Under the pieces are notes generated by a model. It saw only the letters and a list, made by a program, of their open reading frames with translations, had not been told where the DNA came from and made no database searches. A stretch of 64,000 nucleotides of DNA from assembly GCA_965248495.1 (NCBI GenBank), contig CBDFJL010000003.1:62001-126000 (forward strand). Reading direction: 5' to 3'. Every line of letters starts with the position of its first letter. Within the stretch, counting starts at the first letter, position 1. Below, one piece after another: positions 41,605 through 52,131 of this stretch. This DNA comes from CAUYXS01 sp965248495. Lineage in GTDB: Bacteria > Chloroflexota > Dehalococcoidia > Lucifugimonadales > Australimonadaceae. The translations under genes were made by a program, and so were the position numbers.

Positions 41605-44505
41605 CTAGTAGTCGGGGTCGCCCAGCAGGCTCGCCCCCGCGAGCAGTTCGTCGCGTGCGGGAGGCGCATGGGTGATCGTCAGCGTCGGGCGTCCGCCCAC
41701 GTCCGGGTTCTCCCGGCTCTTGAACCGCTTGGACGTTCGCGAGGAGTCCTCGCCGCCGACGAGCACCCACCCGTGGTTCAAGGACGGGTTGTCCAGCCAG
41801 CCCTGAAGGTCGGCGACCAGCGCGGTGGTCGAGTCCCAGGTGAAGTCGCCGCCCGAGGCCACTTCGGTGGACGCACTTGCGACCGCGTCAAAGTCGCCAC
41901 CCTCGGCGGTCCACGGGGCTCCGCCGAAGAAACGCTCGGTCCAGGTGACGTCGCCCGGTTGCGGCATGGTGCCGCCGCCCTCCTGACCACCCGCGTCGGA
42001 TAGGCCCTCGCCCCAGGAGGCGAGCACTCGGTGGAGCGCGACCGGGTTGGAACCCCCGGCTGTCCTGTCGAGGTTGAGCGTCAGCGTGACGCTCTGGATA
42101 CGGGAGCCGGCCGGCACCTGGCCCACGATGTCGAAGGCCAGGAGGGCGCGGCGAAGGTCGCCGTCGCCGGTGCTGCCGGCGAAGAGCTGCTGGCCCGCAC
42201 CATTGCTGGCCGGGAACGGGGCCTCGTACAGCGTGTTGTCGCGGCTCGGCGTGACCTGGAGGGTCACCGAAAGCCCGGCTGCGGGCGCGGGCACGTTGCC
42301 GCAGGCAGTGTAAATACTGGCGTCAGCCGTCTCGTGTGCGTTGATCGCGAACGGCCCAGCCAAAAGGCCTTGGAGCCCCGCGTCCACCGTCGTGACGGAG
42401 AAGCCGGAGCCGTCCAGGCTCGTAAGCCCGTGCGCGACACCGCCCAGGTCGTCACCACACGAGCCGTTGTGGATGTGGACCGGCCCGCTCGAGCGCACGC
42501 CCGAGGAGAGCCAGACCACGACCTCCGTCTGTGCCCCACGGCCAGTGAGCGTTGCAAAGCCGCGCTGGCCCGAGGCGTTGTCCTCGTCGAGCCCGACAGT
42601 GACCGTCTCGCCCGCCGAGGGCACGGTGCCGCAGGCGGTGTATACCGAAGGGTTGTCTTTCTCATGGGCGTTGATCGCGAAGCCGCCGGTCATCAGTCGC
42701 CCCAGCGGAACGGAGACCGTCGTCACCGACGAGCCACCGGCGTCGACGCTCGTAAGCGGGTAGACCACGCCACCGAGGTCCGCGCACGTGCCGGTATGCA
42801 CGTGGATGAGCTCGGAGACCAACGTCCCCGGTGACAGCGTCACTTCGATACGCGTCCGTCCCGTCGAGGGCGTCAGCAGGACATGGCCCGTCTGCCCGGA
42901 GTCGTTCATCTCACCGAGGGCCAGCGCGACCGCGTCGGTCAGCGGCACCTTCCCGCAGGTTGTGTAGACCGACCCCTCACCTTTCTTGTGCACGTTGACG
43001 GCGAACGCCCCGGTCAGCAGCTCGGCGAGCGACGCACCGACCTCCGTGACGGAGACGCCGCCCGTCACCTTGGTGAGCGGGTGGACGACACCGCCGAGGT
43101 CTGCTCCGCATCCGCCGCCGTGGATGTGCGCCAGCTCGGACTCCAGCGCCCCGGGGAACACGCGGAGCACCACGTCGGTGACGGCGCCTCGGGCGGACAA
43201 CGTGGCCATGCCGCGCTGCCCGGAGTCGTTCTGTTCGCCCAGGAGCAGTGTCCTGGTGTCCGCGCCTGCCGGCACGTTGCCGCAAGCGGTGTAGACCGAC
43301 GGGTCGGCCGCGTCGTGGGCGTTGACGGCGAAGCCGCCGGCGAGCAGGTCGGCCAGGGAGGCTTCGACCGCTGTCACCGAGCTCCCATCGGCCACGCTGG
43401 CCAGGCTGTGAACCACGCCGCCCAGGAGCGGCCCGCAGCTGCCTTCGTGGATGTGAATCAGGTTCGATTCGAGCGTGCCCGCGCCGAGTGATACCGCAAC
43501 GAGTGTCCGGTCGCCGGCCGCCGTGAGCACCGCCCAGCCGCTCTGGCCGGACCCGTTCTCTTCGAGCAGCGAGACCATCGTCACTTCGGCCAGGGCGATG
43601 TTGCCGCAGGCGGTGTAGACCGTCGGGTCAGATGCGTCGTGCGCGTTGACGGCGAACCCGCCTGTGCGCAGGCTGCCCAACGCCGCGTCGATCGTGGTGA
43701 CCGAGGTGCCGTTGGCCAGGGTCGTGAGCCCGAACGCGACGCCGCCCAGGCCATCGCCGCACGCGCCGGTGTGGATGTGGATCAGGCCCGACTCGCGCTC
43801 TCCCTCCGCCAGGCTGACGACGACCTCGGTCTGGTCGTCACGGGCGGCCAGAGTCGCGTAGCCCGTCTGCGCCGAGTCGTTGTCCGGGTGGAGCGTAATC
43901 GTCGTGTAGTCGCCGTCTATCGGAATGTTGCCGCAGGCCGTGTAGACCGACGGGTTGGTGCTGTCATGGGCATTCACCGCAAAGCCGCCGCTGGTCAGAC
44001 TGGCCAGCGTGGCCTCAACCGTCGTCGTCGAGCGGCCGCCCGCGTCCACGTTAGTCAGGCCGTGGACAACGCCGCCGAGGCCGTCGCCGCACGCGCCCGT
44101 GTGGATGTGAATCAGCTCCGAGGACGCAGTCCCAGGGAGCAGGGTCACGTCGACCAGCGTCTGCGCTCCCTGTCCCGCCAGCATCGCCCAGCCCGTCTGC
44201 CCCGAACCGTTCATCTCGCCAAGCGCGACCAGAACGACGGTCCCGGAATCGGCCAGCCGTGCCGCGCTCGGCTCGGGCTCAGGCGTCGGCATTGGCGACG
44301 GTCGAGGCGTCGACGCGGGCGCCGGCGCACCTGTCGTGGGCGTCGCGCCCGGTGCGGTCGTCGGCGTCGGCACCGGTGCGCCCGTCGTGGGCGTCGGAGC
44401 CGGGGCCGTCGTCGGCGTCGGATCGTCGCTCCCGCACGCGGCGAGCGTGACGGCGAGCACAGCGAGCAGCCCCATCAGGACGAGTGGAATGCGTCGGCGC
44501 AGCAT
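41605..44505 (-). CDS. Lipoprotein with six CHRD-like repeats and a DNRLRE domain
   Basis: A 966-residue exported protein. The signal ends in a lipobox LAAC (Cys near residue 24), followed by a Pro/Thr-rich linker of about 60 residues. Six repeats of about 112 residues follow. Each has GxxNxSGQxGxAxL, HIHxGxCxxxLGGVVHxL and GGFAVNAHDxxxPSVYTACGN, a pattern related to CHRD domains and Cu/Zn-superoxide-dismutase-like folds. The last 190 residues, from RDNTLYEAPFPASNGAGQQ, form a DNRLRE domain as in secreted adhesins and polysaccharide-binding proteins. Conserved His and Cys suggest metal binding or disulphides. A GGGGGATC precedes the ATG. Probably a surface stalk; function unknown. Confidence 0.85.
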   Translation of the reverse strand: MLRRRIPLVLMGLLAVLAVTLAACGSDDPTPTTAPAPTPTTGAPVPTPTTAPGATPTTGAPAPASTPRPSPMPTPEPEPSAARLADSGTVVLVALGEMNGSGQTGWAMLAGQGAQTLVDVTLLPGTASSELIHIHTGACGDGLGGVVHGLTNVDAGGRSTTTVEATLASLTSGGFAVNAHDSTNPSVYTACGNIPIDGDYTTITLHPDNDSAQTGYATLAARDDQTEVVVSLAEGERESGLIHIHTGACGDGLGGVAFGLTTLANGTSVTTIDAALGSLRTGGFAVNAHDASDPTVYTACGNIALAEVTMVSLLEENGSGQSGWAVLTAAGDRTLVAVSLGAGTLESNLIHIHEGSCGPLLGGVVHSLASVADGSSVTAVEASLADLLAGGFAVNAHDAADPSVYTACGNVPAGADTRTLLLGEQNDSGQRGMATLSARGAVTDVVLRVFPGALESELAHIHGGGCGADLGGVVHPLTKVTGGVSVTEVGASLAELLTGAFAVNVHKKGEGSVYTTCGKVPLTDAVALALGEMNDSGQTGHVLLTPSTGRTRIEVTLSPGTLVSELIHVHTGTCADLGGVVYPLTSVDAGGSSVTTVSVPLGRLMTGGFAINAHEKDNPSVYTACGTVPSAGETVTVGLDEDNASGQRGFATLTGRGAQTEVVVWLSSGVRSSGPVHIHNGSCGDDLGGVAHGLTSLDGSGFSVTTVDAGLQGLLAGPFAINAHETADASIYTACGNVPAPAAGLSVTLQVTPSRDNTLYEAPFPASNGAGQQLFAGSTGDGDLRRALLAFDIVGQVPAGSRIQSVTLTLNLDRTAGGSNPVALHRVLASWGEGLSDAGGQEGGGTMPQPGDVTWTERFFGGAPWTAEGGDFDAVASASTEVASGGDFTWDSTTALVADLQGWLDNPSLNHGWVLVGGEDSSRTSKRFKSRENPDVGGRPTLTITHAPPARDELLAGASLLGDPDY

Positions 44506-44704
44506 GAGATCCCCCAGTGGTGTTCTCGCCCCCCGACAGCCACACAGACTCCAACCCCGCGGGTGCGATACCGAACGAGTTACGCATCGACGGGCGCTAG
44601 GGTTTCAATGATCCGCGGAATGGCCGTGGGCGATCGACGATTCGCCGGGGGCACCGGCCCACCCATCGGGTGTAGGGCGCTCACCCAATGGGGAGCTTTG
44701 CTCC
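44506..44704. other. Intergenic region with palindromic CACCCAATGGGG sequences
   Basis: About 200 bases separate the lipoprotein gene start from the SthA-type gene stop. They contain CACCCATCGGGTG at about 44660-44672, CACCCAATGGGG near 44682-44693 and the hairpin GGGAGC-TTT-GCTCCC at 44691-44705, which runs into the stop codon of the minus-strand gene and may end its transcript. I see no gene. Confidence 0.45.
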
Positions 44705-46102
44705 CTACGCCTCGCGGCCGAAGAGTTTGTTGTACGCGTCGAGCGCCGCGATCTTGTAGGTCTCGGCCAGCGTCGGGTAGTTGAATACGCCATTGACCAG
44801 GTAGTCCAGGGTCCCGTGGAGCCCAATGACCGCCTGGCCGATGTGCACCAGCTCGGACGCCCCCTCCCCGATGATGTGGACGCCGAGGACCTCGCGCGTG
44901 GCGGAGTCGACGATCAACTTCAGGCGGCCCGTGGTGTCGCCGACGATCTGGCCGCGCGCCGTCTCCGAGTAGCGGCCGACGCCCACCTCGTACGAGACGC
45001 GGGCCTGCGTCAGCTCGGCTTCGGACCTGCCGACCATCGAGATCTCGGGGATGGTGTAGATGCCATACGGCAACGGCGGCTGTTCTCCCTGCTCGGCGGC
45101 GCCGTGCAGCGCGTGCAGGGCGGCAAGCCGTCCCTGCTGCATCGCCGATGAGCCGAGGGCTGGAAAGCCGATGACGTCGCCCACCGCGTAGACGTACGGC
45201 ACGGCCGTCTGGTACTCGGCGTTGACCGCGAGGCGTCCACGGTTATCGGGTTCCAGGCCGATCTGCTCGAGGCCCAGCCCGCTGGTGCCTCCCATGCGCC
45301 CGACCGTGTAGAGCAGGCGGTCGCCGTCGATCCGTTTGCGCGAAGTCGTGAATGCGGCCACCCGGCCATCGATGACCTCGACGCGCTCCACCTCCTCGCC
45401 CAGCCGAAACGCGACACCTTGATCACGCATGTGGTACGCGAGCGCATCCACGATCTCGGGGTCCGCGAACTCCAGCAGCTCGGCGCGCCGCTCAACCAGC
45501 GTGACGCGCACATCCAAGGCCGCGAAGATGCTGGCGTACTCCATGCCGATCACGCCGCCGCCGATAATCGTCAGGCGACGGGGAATGTGGTCCAAGGTCA
45601 GGATTGAGTCCGCGTCGAAGATGTGCTCCGCGTCGACGGGGACCAACGGGGACTGGGCGGGGACGCTGCCAGGGGCCAGGATCACGTATTCCGCTCGGAT
45701 CTCTTCCTGTTCGCCCCCCTCACCCGTCACGGTCAGCGTGTGGTCGCCGGAGAACGTTGCGTGGCCGAACTGCACGTCGACGCCATTCCGGGAGAGCTGG
45801 GACTCCATCACCGCGACCTCGTTCCGGAGGACGTGGTCTAGCCGGAACATCAAGTCGCTGATGGTGATGTCCTGTTTGACAGAGTAGGACACACCATAGA
45901 GACCCCGCTGCCGGAATCCCGTGAGGTACAAAACGGCCTCACGCAGCGTCTTGGAAGGGATGGTGCCGGCGTGTGCGGCGGTACCGCCCACCTTGCTGTG
46001 GCGCTCCAGCGCGACCACGCTGGCCCCCAACTTGGCGGCTTGAATCGCGGCCCGCTGCCCGCCCGGGCCCGTCCCCACCACTGCGACGTCGACCTGTTTC
46101 AC
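44705..46102 (-). CDS. sthA: Si-specific NAD(P)+ transhydrogenase (soluble)
   Basis: A 465-residue flavoprotein of the pyridine nucleotide-disulphide oxidoreductase superfamily. It has the FAD motif VAVVGTGPGGQRAAIQAAK, the block GTIPSKTLREAVLYLTGFRQ, the NAD motif LTIIGGGVIGMEYASIFAAL, the FAD-contact VYAVGDVIGFPALG and the dimer domain YEVGVGRYSETARGQI. Instead of the redox CxxxxC it has AAHAGTIPSK, as soluble transhydrogenases do. It interconverts NADH and NADPH in the cytosol. Lipoamide dehydrogenase is excluded by the missing cysteines. It starts at ATG 46102 on its own transcript. Confidence 0.9.
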   Translation of the reverse strand: MKQVDVAVVGTGPGGQRAAIQAAKLGASVVALERHSKVGGTAAHAGTIPSKTLREAVLYLTGFRQRGLYGVSYSVKQDITISDLMFRLDHVLRNEVAVMESQLSRNGVDVQFGHATFSGDHTLTVTGEGGEQEEIRAEYVILAPGSVPAQSPLVPVDAEHIFDADSILTLDHIPRRLTIIGGGVIGMEYASIFAALDVRVTLVERRAELLEFADPEIVDALAYHMRDQGVAFRLGEEVERVEVIDGRVAAFTTSRKRIDGDRLLYTVGRMGGTSGLGLEQIGLEPDNRGRLAVNAEYQTAVPYVYAVGDVIGFPALGSSAMQQGRLAALHALHGAAEQGEQPPLPYGIYTIPEISMVGRSEAELTQARVSYEVGVGRYSETARGQIVGDTTGRLKLIVDSATREVLGVHIIGEGASELVHIGQAVIGLHGTLDYLVNGVFNYPTLAETYKIAALDAYNKLFGREA

Positions 46103-46300
46103 GGCTCCGATTGTAGGGACTGAGGGCCGGCGGTTCTAGGCAGCGCGCCCACCGCCGCGCATGGCATTGAGGGCAAGCCAGCGAGCGGGGCTGGGGCTAC
46201 CCCTCAAGGCAAGACCGCCCCTTGCGGGCACACTTAAGTTGAAGCGACCTGCCAAAGCCTGCCCTGGGCAAAGCCGAAGGGGGCGCTCGCACAACGTGCC

Positions 46301-47278
46301 ATGACCACCCAGGACATAAGCACGCGGCCTTCGCTGGTCCCATCCACCGCCGAGGCCTCGCCCACGGAGCTTGAGCTGCTTTGGCGGGAGCTTGGCCATC
46401 ACCTGACCTGCTCCATCGAGGTCTCGGAGGTGGCCCAAAGCCGAGGCAGGAAGCAGCACACGGTGACGGTCGTAGCGGCTAACGAGGCACCGGCCCTGCC
46501 GGACTCCCTCCGTATCGTCTTCCAAGGCGTGGGCCTCGAAGTGGTCCCCCGGCGACCTCAGGGGCGAGTCCCTGCGTGGGCCGACTCCATCTCGAGTAGG
46601 CGAAGCGCGGAGCGGGAGCAGGCCGCGGACCCGCCGGATGACGTCATCCCGTGGCCGGACGCGTCGCCACGGGCGGTCTATGTCCCCGGCGAGGTGCTCT
46701 ATCCCGGCGACACCGTCCGGTACGAATTCCGGGTCCCCACGGTCGACATCCCCTACTTCGACTACCGACTGACGGCGGGGTTGTCGTGGCAGCACCTGTT
46801 CTGGAGCACGAACCGGTTCTCGGCGCCGGATGAGATCGCGCGCGCACCGTTTCTCCAAGCCTTCAAGTCGCTGAATGAACTCGATGTCCACGCTCCGTTG
46901 CTGTCGCTGTTGAAGGCGTTTCCGACCCTCTCGAGGAAGACGTCCGCGGAGGATGTCGCCCCGTTCCTCCAGGCAACCATGACGGTGCTGCCGCACGTCC
47001 ATGTGCTGCGCTCCGCCCTCCTCAACCGGCAGGAGACCGCGCCTACGAACGACATTCGCGAGCTCTTGGGGTTGGCGGCCGACTACACGATCTCGATTGA
47101 AGAGGCCTGCGGACTTCTCCACGGCGGGCTGACCAGCGGAAAGATCGAGGAGATCCGTGTCGGTGTACAGGCGCTGGACGCCGCCCGCCTCGCCGCCAAC
47201 GCCGTCAACGCGTCGACCGAAAAGCTGCTGGCGGCTCATGGCATCGGGGACGAGGAGGTCGGCTATCGGTACCGCTAG
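46301..47278 (+). CDS. Hypothetical protein encoded before a pseudopilin gene
   Basis: A 325-residue protein I do not recognise. It starts TTQDISTRPSLVPSTAEASP, has a beta-rich central stretch with PGEVLYPGDTVRYEFRVP, DIPYFDYRLTAGLSWQHLFW, and a helical C-terminal half (SLLKAFPTLSRKTSAEDVAP, ISIEEACGLLHGGLTSGKIE). No signal peptide or membrane segment is visible, so it is probably cytosolic. No good ribosome-binding site precedes the ATG at 46301. Its last 41 bases overlap the next gene, which suggests a role with the pilin-like proteins. Confidence 0.7.
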   Translation: MTTQDISTRPSLVPSTAEASPTELELLWRELGHHLTCSIEVSEVAQSRGRKQHTVTVVAANEAPALPDSLRIVFQGVGLEVVPRRPQGRVPAWADSISSRRSAEREQAADPPDDVIPWPDASPRAVYVPGEVLYPGDTVRYEFRVPTVDIPYFDYRLTAGLSWQHLFWSTNRFSAPDEIARAPFLQAFKSLNELDVHAPLLSLLKAFPTLSRKTSAEDVAPFLQATMTVLPHVHVLRSALLNRQETAPTNDIRELLGLAADYTISIEEACGLLHGGLTSGKIEEIRVGVQALDAARLAANAVNASTEKLLAAHGIGDEEVGYRYR

Positions 47279-48845
47279 GGCGGCCGGCAACCGCCCCGGC
47301 CCCCGGCACGTCCTCGACCTCGCACAGACGCAGCGCGGGCTCACGCTCATCGAGGTCATCGTCGTCATCGCGATCCTCGGCCTGCTATCGGCCGTCCTCT
47401 ACCCGACGCTCGCCAGTGTGTTGGGGCAGGGCGACCAGGCGCGCTTCGACGCTGACCTCGCCACCATCGAGGAGGCGGTCACTCGGTTCAAGCTCGCGCG
47501 GCACGACAGCCCGGACCTGTCGGGTAAGTGGGGCCAGGACTCCCCGGCGCGCCTCTACCCAACGGCCAGCGGAGACGCGGGCAACCTCGAGCTCAACGCC
47601 GATCAAAGCGACCCGGACGACCCCGCCAACCTACGCATAGACGAGCACAAGCAGGGCGCCGGTACCAACGGTGCTGCCAGCGACGGGCAGATCGAAGATG
47701 CGCTGGTGTGGATGGGGCTGCTGGTCAACGAGCCTGCCGACGACTCCAGCGCGCGACAGCAGTTCTCAGGCGATGCTCGCCCGCAGTCCGGTGAATTGGG
47801 CGAGATCCTGCTCGCGTTCCCGGCGCTGGCCCACGCCGCCAACACGGAGCGGGTAGCCGGCGGCTCCTACACCAGTGGGCCGTTTCGCTACCTCGTCCTG
47901 GAAGACGGCGGCGTAGTGGCGGCGTACAAGTCGGGCGGTGCCTGGTACGCGGGCTTCAACGGCGCGACCGGCAGCGGCCCTTCGGCGACCCCGACGCCCA
48001 CCGGCACGCTGACCCCGACGCCCACCGCAACGGCGACACCGACCGCGACGGCGACACCGACGCCAACTGCGACGGCTTCGCCAACCCCCACGCCAACGCC
48101 GACAGGGACGGCGACGCCGACCGCGACCCCAACGCCGACGGCGACACCCGTGGCGTCCAGGATCACCGACGGCCTCATCGTTCTCTACGAGTTCAACGAG
48201 CTGGCCGGCGCGACCCAGGTCACCGACACCTCCGGCTTCGGCACGCCGTTGACGCTGGGCATCGCGAACCCGTCGAACGTCACCTCAGGCGGTGGCAAGC
48301 TGGTCGTCAACACCGGGACAATCATCAAGTCCAGCGGCGCGGGCACCAAGGTCATCAACGCGCTCAAGGCGTCGGAGGAGATGACCGTCGAGGGGTGGGT
48401 CAAGCCCGCAACGACGAGCGGCGGCAGCCCCGGCCCGCGCCGTATCGTCACGCTGTCTCAGGACACGACGAACCGCAACTTCACGCTGGGGCAGGGGACC
48501 AGCAAGTACAACCTGCGGCTGCGCACCGACCACGGCTCGACGACCAGCAACGGCACGCCGTCCATCAACACCACCGTGGGCTCGCTGACGACCGCGCTGA
48601 CCCACGTGGCGTTTACCTACGATGAGGACACCAACACCCGCAACTTCTACGTCGACGGCGCGCTGAACGCATCGAGCACCGTCGTTCTAGGCGACTTCGA
48701 CAACTGGAACAGCACGTACAAGCTCGCGCTCGCCAACGAGCTGACCGACGACCGCGAGTGGCTAGGCGAGCTGTACCTGGTCGCGGTGTACGACGAAGCG
48801 CTCACACCCTCCGAGGTGCTTCAGAACTTCAACGCGGGACCCTAA
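47238..48845 (+). CDS. Pseudopilin fused to a LamG/concanavalin-like domain
   Basis: A 535-residue protein. A type IV prepilin signal, QRG/LTLIEVIVVIAILGLL, begins about 35 residues after the ATG at 47238, with Glu at mature position 5. A pilin-like part of about 210 residues follows. A (PT)n-type linker (residues about 250-300) then leads to a LamG-like domain of about 235 residues (GLIVLYEFNELAGATQVTDT, EEMTVEGWVKPATTSGG, HVAFTYDEDTNTRNFYVDG, GELYLVAVYDEALTPSEVL). It would be processed by a prepilin peptidase and displayed on the cell surface. The fold at the tip suggests sugar or ligand binding. A GAGGAGG lies after this ATG, at 47251, leaving the true start uncertain. Confidence 0.8.
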   Translation: MASGTRRSAIGTARAAGNRPGPRHVLDLAQTQRGLTLIEVIVVIAILGLLSAVLYPTLASVLGQGDQARFDADLATIEEAVTRFKLARHDSPDLSGKWGQDSPARLYPTASGDAGNLELNADQSDPDDPANLRIDEHKQGAGTNGAASDGQIEDALVWMGLLVNEPADDSSARQQFSGDARPQSGELGEILLAFPALAHAANTERVAGGSYTSGPFRYLVLEDGGVVAAYKSGGAWYAGFNGATGSGPSATPTPTGTLTPTPTATATPTATATPTPTATASPTPTPTPTGTATPTATPTPTATPVASRITDGLIVLYEFNELAGATQVTDTSGFGTPLTLGIANPSNVTSGGGKLVVNTGTIIKSSGAGTKVINALKASEEMTVEGWVKPATTSGGSPGPRRIVTLSQDTTNRNFTLGQGTSKYNLRLRTDHGSTTSNGTPSINTTVGSLTTALTHVAFTYDEDTNTRNFYVDGALNASSTVVLGDFDNWNSTYKLALANELTDDREWLGELYLVAVYDEALTPSEVLQNFNAGP

Positions 48846-48867
48846 CGACAGAGTGAGGAGCTAGCTG

Positions 48868-49683
48868 TTGCCGCAGTCGTGGGCCATGTTGGCAAGCGCC
48901 GTCGAATCGACGCTGGCGGACCCCGCGTCGGCCCGGCGACGGCTTGCCCGGCTACGGCGCACGCTTGGCGGCAACCTGGCGTTCGTCGTCGCGCTGGGGT
49001 TGGTGGCGGTGATGGGCGTCGGCATCGTGTTCAACGTCCTGCCCGGCGCCGACCTCAACCCGGCGGGTGCTGGCGACGAGGACATCGCACGCCTGATTGA
49101 CGACGTCCTCAACTACCCCAGCCTCTACTTCCCACACAACAACCCCACACCACCCACCGGGGACACGAACGCCCAGACCAACCTGTCGATGGACTTCACG
49201 CTACCAACGGCCGCCACCATCTACAACTACGACCAGGACATCGACGTTTCTCCCGGAATCATCGTGGCAAAAGGCGGCATCGGCGCCACCGAGTCCAACA
49301 CCGCCCTGTACCAGAACTGGCGTACCGCGACGCTGGCGTCGGACGTGGCCATCAACGGCATCCCTCGCCTGCACTTCTGGAGCGGGATGAAGGACTTCGC
49401 GGCGAGCACCCGCGGAGTGGTGGAGGCATACCTCCGCGATTTCGACGGCTCCGGCTACACGGAGGTCGCCAGCGGAACACTGGATGTCGCCGACTGGCAG
49501 GCGGGTGACGCCTCATGGGTATACAAGACACTGACCATGACCTCGGCCAGCTACGCCGTCGGCGCGGGCAACCAGCTCGAGGTCAAGATCATCGTTGGGG
49601 GCGCGTCCGTGGACGACATGTGGTTCGCGTACGACACCACGGCGCTTCGCACGGAGCTCGAGGTGCCGCACCCCGACCCGTAG
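48868..49683 (+). CDS. Membrane-anchored extracellular beta-domain protein
   Basis: A 271-residue protein. A single hydrophobic segment at about residues 35-58 (NLAFVVALGLVAVMGVGIVF) anchors a mature part rich in Asp, Asn and Thr. TGDTNAQTNLSMDFTLP and LRDFDGSGYTEVASGTLDV suggest a beta-sandwich or carbohydrate-binding-type fold. I do not recognise a family. The TTG at 48868 has GAGGAG seven bases upstream. It lies 22 bases after the pseudopilin-LamG gene and is likely part of the same surface complex. It converges with typA after three bases. Confidence 0.7.
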   Translation: MPQSWAMLASAVESTLADPASARRRLARLRRTLGGNLAFVVALGLVAVMGVGIVFNVLPGADLNPAGAGDEDIARLIDDVLNYPSLYFPHNNPTPPTGDTNAQTNLSMDFTLPTAATIYNYDQDIDVSPGIIVAKGGIGATESNTALYQNWRTATLASDVAINGIPRLHFWSGMKDFAASTRGVVEAYLRDFDGSGYTEVASGTLDVADWQAGDASWVYKTLTMTSASYAVGAGNQLEVKIIVGGASVDDMWFAYDTTALRTELEVPHPDP

Positions 49684-49686
49684 GGC

Positions 49687-51522
<1,836 letters not shown>

Positions 51523-51612
51523 GCAAATACAGCCAGCGGGAATCAGGCCGATTGCGCGCTGCCTGGCAAGCGATCGGTCCGCACCGTACGGCGTGGTGTT
51601 TGGGATGGTGCT

Positions 51613-51641
51613 GCGGGCCCTCCCCGACACGGAGGGCCCGC
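51613..51641 (-). terminator. GGGCCC-core terminator after the RRM gene
   Basis: GCGGGCCCTCC pairs perfectly with GGAGGGCCCGC across seven bases, 28 bases beyond the stop of the minus-strand RRM protein gene. It separates it from typA. No T-run is seen, as for the other hairpins of this kind in the window. Confidence 0.7.
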
Positions 51642-51668
51642 TACTGCGTTAGGCTGACCGGCGTAGCG

Positions 51669-51953
51669 CTACCAGCGCGACCCGCCGCCGCCACCGCCAC
51701 CCGTGCGGTTCTCGCGGGGGCGGGCCTGGTTGACGGTGACGGTGCGTCCGTCAAGGTCCTGACCGTTCAGGCCTCGGATTGCGGACTCCGCAGCCTCTGA
51801 GTCCGGCATCTCGACGAAGCCGAATCCTCGGGAGCGCTGCGTCTCCCTGTCTACGATCACGGAGGCCTCGGTTACTTCGCCGAACCGCTCGAAAGCGGAG
51901 CGAAGGCTCTGGTCTCCCGTGTCATAGCTCAAATTACCAACATAGATGTTCAT
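51669..51953 (-). CDS. RNA-binding protein with one RRM domain and Gly-rich tail
   Basis: A 94-residue protein. RNP2 is IYVGNLSYDT, and RNP1 is RGFGFVEMPD; the tail is TGGGGGGGSRW. Small RRM proteins of this type occur in cyanobacteria and Chloroflexota and are often induced by cold. Its long leader (about 130 bases, with no coding signal) is compatible with post-transcriptional control. Monocistronic with a strong terminator. Confidence 0.95.
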   Translation of the reverse strand: MNIYVGNLSYDTGDQSLRSAFERFGEVTEASVIVDRETQRSRGFGFVEMPDSEAAESAIRGLNGQDLDGRTVTVNQARPRENRTGGGGGGGSRW

Positions 51954-52131
51954 ACGGTGCTCCTTGAAACTCTTGCCCTACGAAACTTGGAGGCACCGCT
52001 GACGCTCGGAGTGTCGGCCCGATGGGGCCAGGAGTATCTCTCAACGACCGTGGGACGCGAATAGTATACCTCGTCGTACAAGGCGCCTCGCAACACAGGA
52101 CGCAAGCGCTCTGGCCAATTCTCGCGATGGG

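Noticed and set aside
42031..42834. Plus-strand open frames across the CHRD-like repeat gene
   Set aside because: They are antisense copies produced by the repeats and have no domains of their own.
44705..46102. Mercuric reductase or lipoamide dehydrogenase
   Set aside because: The redox cysteine pair is absent (AAHAGTIPSK), and the GTIPSKTLREAVLYL block is specific to soluble transhydrogenases.
47980..48160. Short tandem repeats of ACGCCGACCGCGAC type as a CRISPR or VNTR
   Set aside because: They encode the (Pro-Thr)n linker of the pseudopilin-LamG protein and stay in frame; no spacers are present.
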